Shown piece by piece: positions 60,144-64,000 of a stretch of DNA of 64,000 bases; within the stretch, counting starts at the first letter, position 1, and each line of letters starts with the position of its first letter. Where the stretch lies: the NCBI RefSeq assembly GCF_014133895.1, contig NC_050728.1, positions 1,054,001 to 1,118,000 on the forward strand, read 5' to 3'. The notes beneath the pieces were generated by a model. It saw nothing but the letters and a program-made list of their open reading frames with translations. It ran no database searches and had not been told where the DNA came from. The translations under genes and the position numbers were made by a program. This stretch comes from Torulaspora globosa. Lineage: Eukaryota > Ascomycota > Saccharomycetes > Saccharomycetales > Saccharomycetaceae.

Positions 60144-61481
60144 ATGTTGAGCCGGTTTGACAGACAGGTTAGAATCTGGGGAGCTCCAGCTCAGACTTAT
60201 TTGGAGCGAGCACATGTTTGCCTGGTTGCGAAGAGTTTCCATGATGCATTGCTGCAGGAAATATTGAAAAGCTTGGCATTGACAGGTATAGGTGAAATCA
60301 CATTACTGCTGGAAGATCCGGAGAGCGCGAAGGATCTGTACAGCGCTGATGCCAGTTCTTTCTTTGCTGTAAATGAAACACTTTTGGGCGAGAAGCTTGT
60401 TACCGATATTTCAAGTTGGAAATGCTTGGACGAACCGCTTTGTGTTTACACAATTATCGTAGCCGTCAATCTAGAGCGCAATGAGGAACTGGATTGGCTC
60501 GTCAGGCGCCGGGAACCCTTGGTTGTTGCGTCCGCCAAGGACTTTTCAGGACATGTTGAACTGTGCTTGAAGGAAGGACACTTTGTGATCGATAGCCTTC
60601 CTGGGTATTCCATCCCTGACGTACGTATATGCGATGCTTGGCCTGAGCTGAGAGAATTTTACGAGTCGTTCGATCTTGCCCAGTGGTTGAGTTCTGGCCG
60701 TTTATCAGAGATTCCGTATCCTGTCATTCTCTACCATATGGTTAAAGACGTAGCTAAGAAAGATCTCGTGAATACGAGCTCAAAGTACGTGAGGAGCAAG
60801 ATTGAAGAGCAATTTCCAAACAATCTTGACGATCTCAATATCATTGAGGCGAAGAGATTTGCCCATTTAGCGATCCGAAGTTTCGACCATTGCGGCCGCA
60901 TGGTAAAGTTTCTGCTTAACGTGGGACCTGAATTATCTAGGAACCAGTGGTTCGATCCATTGAATCATGAGACTGCTTATTTCCTGAAGTGTTTGAGACA
61001 ATACTATTATCGATACGAGAGCCTGCCCATATCTGGTTATTTACCAGACATGGAATCCAGCACGGAGCTTTATGGTCGCTTGAAATGTTTGTATCGGAAC
61101 AAACATAGCGAAGATATCCGGTGCTTCAACGATATAATGTCAGAAGAGGGAGGACAACCGTCTCTCCCCTCTGGTGCGGAGGATGTTTTCATAAGAAAGT
61201 TAAGGTATCTGGAATTTTGCCCCGCCAAGCCAGTAATTTATCAAATACCGAACACAGGACGCCGTCCGCGTCCATTACCGAGTGTATTAAGTCGATATAC
61301 GGAAAAAGCAAATGAGCCCGGAGGCCAGAATGAAGCTATTACTTTTCACACAAGTTGTTTCATTGGCGGAGTAGCATCTCAGGAGATTATAAAGCTTATA
61401 ACGCACCAGCATGTGCCAATAAGTGAGCAATATCGCTACGAACAACAGGATAAGTGGCGGAGTAGCATCTCAGGAGATTAA
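60144..61481 (+). CDS. ULA1: NEDD8-activating enzyme regulatory subunit Ula1 (APPBP1)
   Basis: A protein of 445 residues (462 in S. cerevisiae) from MLSRFDRQVRIWGAPAQTYL. Ula1 is the E1-like partner of Uba3 and activates Rub1/NEDD8 for cullin modification. The RQVRIWG start and the adenylation-fold remnants (LVAKSFHDALLQEILKSLAL, GEITLLLED) are typical; as in the family there is no catalytic cysteine motif. FIGGVASQEIIKLIT near the end is the conserved helix of E1 partners. Beyond it the usual C-terminal strands are cut short, and the last residues (KWRSSISGD) come from a 26-bp repeat copied out of frame. The open frame extends far upstream without the family signature, so 60144 is chosen. 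Confidence 0.92.
   Translation: MLSRFDRQVRIWGAPAQTYLERAHVCLVAKSFHDALLQEILKSLALTGIGEITLLLEDPESAKDLYSADASSFFAVNETLLGEKLVTDISSWKCLDEPLCVYTIIVAVNLERNEELDWLVRRREPLVVASAKDFSGHVELCLKEGHFVIDSLPGYSIPDVRICDAWPELREFYESFDLAQWLSSGRLSEIPYPVILYHMVKDVAKKDLVNTSSKYVRSKIEEQFPNNLDDLNIIEAKRFAHLAIRSFDHCGRMVKFLLNVGPELSRNQWFDPLNHETAYFLKCLRQYYYRYESLPISGYLPDMESSTELYGRLKCLYRNKHSEDIRCFNDIMSEEGGQPSLPSGAEDVFIRKLRYLEFCPAKPVIYQIPNTGRRPRPLPSVLSRYTEKANEPGGQNEAITFHTSCFIGGVASQEIIKLITHQHVPISEQYRYEQQDKWRSSISGD
61364..61389 (+). repeat. 26-bp direct repeat, copy 1, inside ULA1
   Basis: Begins TGGCGGAGTAG and encodes GGVASQEI in the conserved helix. Identical to 61455-61480. Confidence 0.95.
61455..61480 (+). repeat. 26-bp direct repeat, copy 2, forming the ULA1 3' end
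   Basis: Identical to copy 1 but 91 bp downstream, hence in another reading frame, where it encodes WRSSISGD and most of the stop codon. Confidence 0.95.
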
Positions 61482-61526
61482 GGATCTGCCGGCTTGTAAA
61501 TAATTCAGCTATACTTTACTCGTAAA

Positions 61527-63338
61527 TTATAGGTCATCAAAGCTTCCTTGCAGCTCATTTGTGCTCTTCATTTGTTTTCTCTTTCTGCTTAACACTTCAT
61601 CCTTCCAATCTTTAGAGAGTTCGCTGTTTTCTCTCTCTTCTTCTCGGGCTATTTGTTCCTCAATCGCTTTTCGCTTCAGGGTCATATTGGCTTTTCTTTC
61701 TGCCTTTGCTTCCTTGCTCTGGCTCTTGTTCGACCAGGCCATGTTCTTTTTCTTAAGCTCGAATTTCAATTTTTTCTTATCATTGATCTTCTCTATATTC
61801 TTCAACTCCTCCAGTCTCGCTCTTTCGCGCTTCTTGTCCTTGTATGCGTAACGGTCCATATCTATTGGCGGTTGAACAATCCACCCGTCTTTAATGTCGA
61901 CATCTTGGAAATATCTTGTTATTTCAGGCATGCGCGGTAAACGAAAGAGGCCGTACATCCTAGCAACACCCACATAGTCAAGTGACTGCAATCTGAATAT
62001 TGAGCTAGCCGAGTGATTCGAGTAATACCTGATGAACGCTACGTAAGATCTGACGCTGAGATCAAATCTGGCTCTGTCCTCGAGAATCCAGCCTTTGAAC
62101 ACATCGTAGAAATCACCCTCAAGAGAAAAATCTTCTGACTTTATTTCAATGCTCTTCAGATGGATGTCTTTGACCTTCAGGAATGGAATAAAGTCTTCCT
62201 CTCTGCCTTCGTTCAAAAATGTTACCGCCTTTCCAGTTCGATTCGCTCTGCCTGTCCTTCCAGCTCTGTGCAAAAATACGCTAGTATCTGTTGGAGGGTC
62301 AAGTTGTATAACCAGATCAACGTCTTGAATGTCAATACCCCTAGCTGCCACGTCTGTGGTTAAAAGAACCGCTTGGCTTGGAGTCTCAGTGAAAGTATCT
62401 AAAGTCTTTGTTCTTGAAGCCGTTTGCAATTTACCATACAAAGAGAAGATTTGCAAATCCTGCTCTACAACCTTTTTCTCTTTCTGCAAATACTGAAGAA
62501 ATGAGTAAAAAAGTGTCACTGACATGCACGTCGGAAAATACACTAGGCATTTCCTAAATTTGTAATGGTTGAAAATGCTTATAAGGTTTTGCAACTTCTG
62601 CTCAGGACGCACAACCGTATAATACAGTCCAAGGGAAGTCGGACCTCTTCTTTCAGAATTAACAGAAACCTTAACAGGGTTTCGAAGGCCTGTCTTGAAA
62701 ATTTGTTGGCCCGCTTCACTTATAGTAGCTGAGAATAAGCCGGTCCTTCTTTGCTTGGGTAGAGTCCTGAGGATACTCTCTGTGTCCTTGAAGAAATCAG
62801 CATCCAGTAGTCTGTCAGCTTCATCCAAAACAACCATACTACATGATGAGGTCTTGACCGCCGGTGCTTGCAGAAACTCCAACACCCTGCCTGGAGTCCC
62901 AACTAGAAGCTGTGGTCTATCCCGAAGAAAATCTGCGACATTATCTCTCACTGTCTTTTGGGCTGTACCAATAAGAAGTTGAGACTTCACTGGGGGCATA
63001 TCATCAGGATAATGCGCTAAAAACGAGTTGATAACCGACTGTATTTGGTTCGACAATTCTCGAGTCGGTGTAATGACAAGTGAGTGGAAATGGCCTTTCT
63101 TGAAGCTGGCAGAATTAGCTCCTTCAGAGATAATTTTCTCCAGAAGTGGGATAACAAAAGCGATTGTCTTACCAGACCCTGTTACTGATTCAACGACAAC
63201 ATCCTTATTTCTCGCGAACAGCGGTATAGTTGAGGCCTGAACTGCGGTCATGGCTTGGAAGCCCATTACCTCTATAGCAGTCTGAATCCATGGCTGTAGT
63301 GGATAATCAAGACTATCCCACGATAAAGACTCCACCAT
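61527..63338 (-). CDS. SPB4: DEAD-box RNA helicase Spb4
   Basis: A protein of 603 residues (606 in S. cerevisiae). Spb4 acts in the nucleolus on early pre-60S particles, remodelling 25S rRNA. The Q-motif area ([16 protein letters not shown]) is at about 26-42. Walker A SVTGSGKT is at 51-58 (Lys57), PTRELSNQI is motif Ia and [10 protein letters not shown] motif II. SATIS is motif III and [11 protein letters not shown] motif VI. The DUF4217 domain ([14 protein letters not shown]) is followed by a Lys-rich coiled tail. Divergent from DEG1, as in S. cerevisiae. The promoter has a PAC motif. Confidence 0.97.
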   Translation of the reverse strand: MVESLSWDSLDYPLQPWIQTAIEVMGFQAMTAVQASTIPLFARNKDVVVESVTGSGKTIAFVIPLLEKIISEGANSASFKKGHFHSLVITPTRELSNQIQSVINSFLAHYPDDMPPVKSQLLIGTAQKTVRDNVADFLRDRPQLLVGTPGRVLEFLQAPAVKTSSCSMVVLDEADRLLDADFFKDTESILRTLPKQRRTGLFSATISEAGQQIFKTGLRNPVKVSVNSERRGPTSLGLYYTVVRPEQKLQNLISIFNHYKFRKCLVYFPTCMSVTLFYSFLQYLQKEKKVVEQDLQIFSLYGKLQTASRTKTLDTFTETPSQAVLLTTDVAARGIDIQDVDLVIQLDPPTDTSVFLHRAGRTGRANRTGKAVTFLNEGREEDFIPFLKVKDIHLKSIEIKSEDFSLEGDFYDVFKGWILEDRARFDLSVRSYVAFIRYYSNHSASSIFRLQSLDYVGVARMYGLFRLPRMPEITRYFQDVDIKDGWIVQPPIDMDRYAYKDKKRERARLEELKNIEKINDKKKLKFELKKKNMAWSNKSQSKEAKAERKANMTLKRKAIEEQIAREEERENSELSKDWKDEVLSRKRKQMKSTNELQGSFDDL

Positions 63339-63412
63339 GTTCCTTAAATGAGAATTGAAGCCTACCTGCTTTATCTATGGATATTGTGGTTTATCGTTAT
63401 TCATCAAATAAA

Positions 63413-63474
63413 GCGATGAGATGATCTTTCAAGATTATATGATTCTTGTCTTCGAGAAGGAAAAAAAAAAAAAA
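63413..63474 (-). promoter_or_regulatory. PAC motif and poly(dA) tract in the SPB4-DEG1 promoter
   Basis: GCGATGAGATG at 63413-63423 is an exact PAC element 75 bp before SPB4. A run of 14 A at 63461-63474 is a nucleosome-excluding poly(dA:dT) tract within this 389-bp divergent gap. Confidence 0.65.
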
Positions 63475-63727
63475 GGAAGACTGCCTTCATACGATATCTA
63501 TACAAGCAATAGCCTGCTGAAGGCGGGCATGAGTCGTGGCATTGTTATTGATGAGACCTGGATCTTAAACCTCTCGAATAACAGGCCTCTTATTTATCGA
63601 GTTTAGTTCGTTGCGTCAAGTGTCTAGATTTTCAACGTAATGTGAAATTTGTCATGTCAATTGTAGATTGACAAAAATAACGGAAAGCGATGAGGTCGGA
63701 AATCGATTGCATTTCTCAAGGTAAGTG

Positions 63728-64000
63728 ATGTTTCTATGGAAAAAAGCTGTGAAAGTCTTGAGAGTAGGCTCTTTCAGAGGTTCTAACAAGTCAGTAATGG
63801 AGGATAAATACGCAGATTGGAGCAAGGAACAACTGATTGAGAGACTTCTGGAGCTGGAAACCAGCGAGCCTGCAGGTGGACAGAAGCCATCACCGTCTGC
63901 TTCTACTTTACCAAACAAGGTAAAACCGCCTAAAAAAGCCAAAGCATCGAGAAAGTTTGACTTTTCTAAATATGATAGAAGGTTCATCGCATTGAAGTTT
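63728..64000 (+). CDS. DEG1: tRNA pseudouridine synthase Deg1/Pus3 (partial, 3' end outside window)
   Basis: The first 91 codons are visible. Deg1 makes pseudouridine 38/39 in the anticodon stem-loop of many tRNAs. YADWSKEQLIERLLELE and KKFDFSKYDxRFIALKF match the yeast N-terminus; the catalytic domain lies beyond the window. An in-frame TAA directly precedes 63728 region, so that ATG is the furthest possible start. A second ATG at 63797 would remove 23 residues (MFLWKKAVKVLRVGSFRG), which are basic and free of acid and could be a mitochondrial signal. Dual start use is conceivable. Confidence 0.92.
   Translation, partial: MFLWKKAVKVLRVGSFRGSNKSVMEDKYADWSKEQLIERLLELETSEPAGGQKPSPSASTLPNKVKPPKKAKASRKFDFSKYDRRFIALKF

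Overview
The window is nuclear DNA of a budding yeast of the family Saccharomycetaceae. Genes are dense, apparently intronless and alternate between strands. Nearly every protein has a recognisable Saccharomyces cerevisiae counterpart. Gene order points to a lineage that did not go through the whole-genome duplication: genes split between two sister regions in S. cerevisiae are interleaved here in one series (SSA, ILS1, RTT105, ATG8, NUP170/157, MAM1 joins chromosomes II and V; SPF1, TAH11, SSC1, VPS55, BUD16 joins V and X; YIP5, SUT1, RAD54, YRB30, HAA1/CUP2 joins VII and XVI). A decayed HO-family homing endonuclease lying beside a fragment of the aldolase gene FBA1 is the hallmark of WHO elements, which are described from Torulaspora and Lachancea. 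With the gene order, Torulaspora is my best guess (inference).

Region by region. 1-10.7 kb: the 3' end of a cytosolic Hsp70, then isoleucyl-tRNA synthetase, RTT105, ATG8, a large inner-ring nucleoporin and monopolin MAM1. 10.8-13.6 kb: a graveyard holding a GC-rich orphan gene fragment, an FBA1 3' fragment, an internally deleted inverted copy of a WHO C-terminus and a longer WHO/HO pseudogene, bounded by about 48-bp direct repeats. 13.7-23.5 kb: SPF1, TAH11/CDT1, SSC1, VPS55 and BUD16. 23.5-26 kb: a gene-free stretch, a wrecked Ty3/gypsy element and tRNA-Gly(GCC). 26.3-35.3 kb: YIP5, SUT1, RAD54, YRB30 and a HAA1-type copper-fist regulator, closed by a second, identical tRNA-Gly in the opposite orientation. 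36-48 kb: a short-chain dehydrogenase, then RQC2, RET3, TAF3, RRP12, MRPS16 and CIP1, a six-gene block inverted relative to S. cerevisiae. 48.7-64 kb: CHL1, TFC8, NCR1, AEP3, LSP1, ULA1, SPB4 and the start of DEG1.

Most genes are housekeeping: translation (ILS1, MRPS16, RQC2, tRNAs, DEG1), ribosome assembly (RRP12, SPB4), transcription (TAF3, TFC8, SUT1, HAA1), DNA replication, repair and segregation (TAH11, RAD54, CHL1, MAM1, RTT105), nuclear transport (NUP170, YRB30), membrane traffic (VPS55, YIP5, RET3, NCR1, LSP1) and mitochondria (SSC1, AEP3). Promoter motifs fit some of these jobs: PAC/RRPE before RRP12 and PAC before SPB4, and MluI boxes before RAD54 and CHL1. The most interesting part is the WHO/FBA1 fragment cluster, which sits exactly at a gene-order breakpoint.
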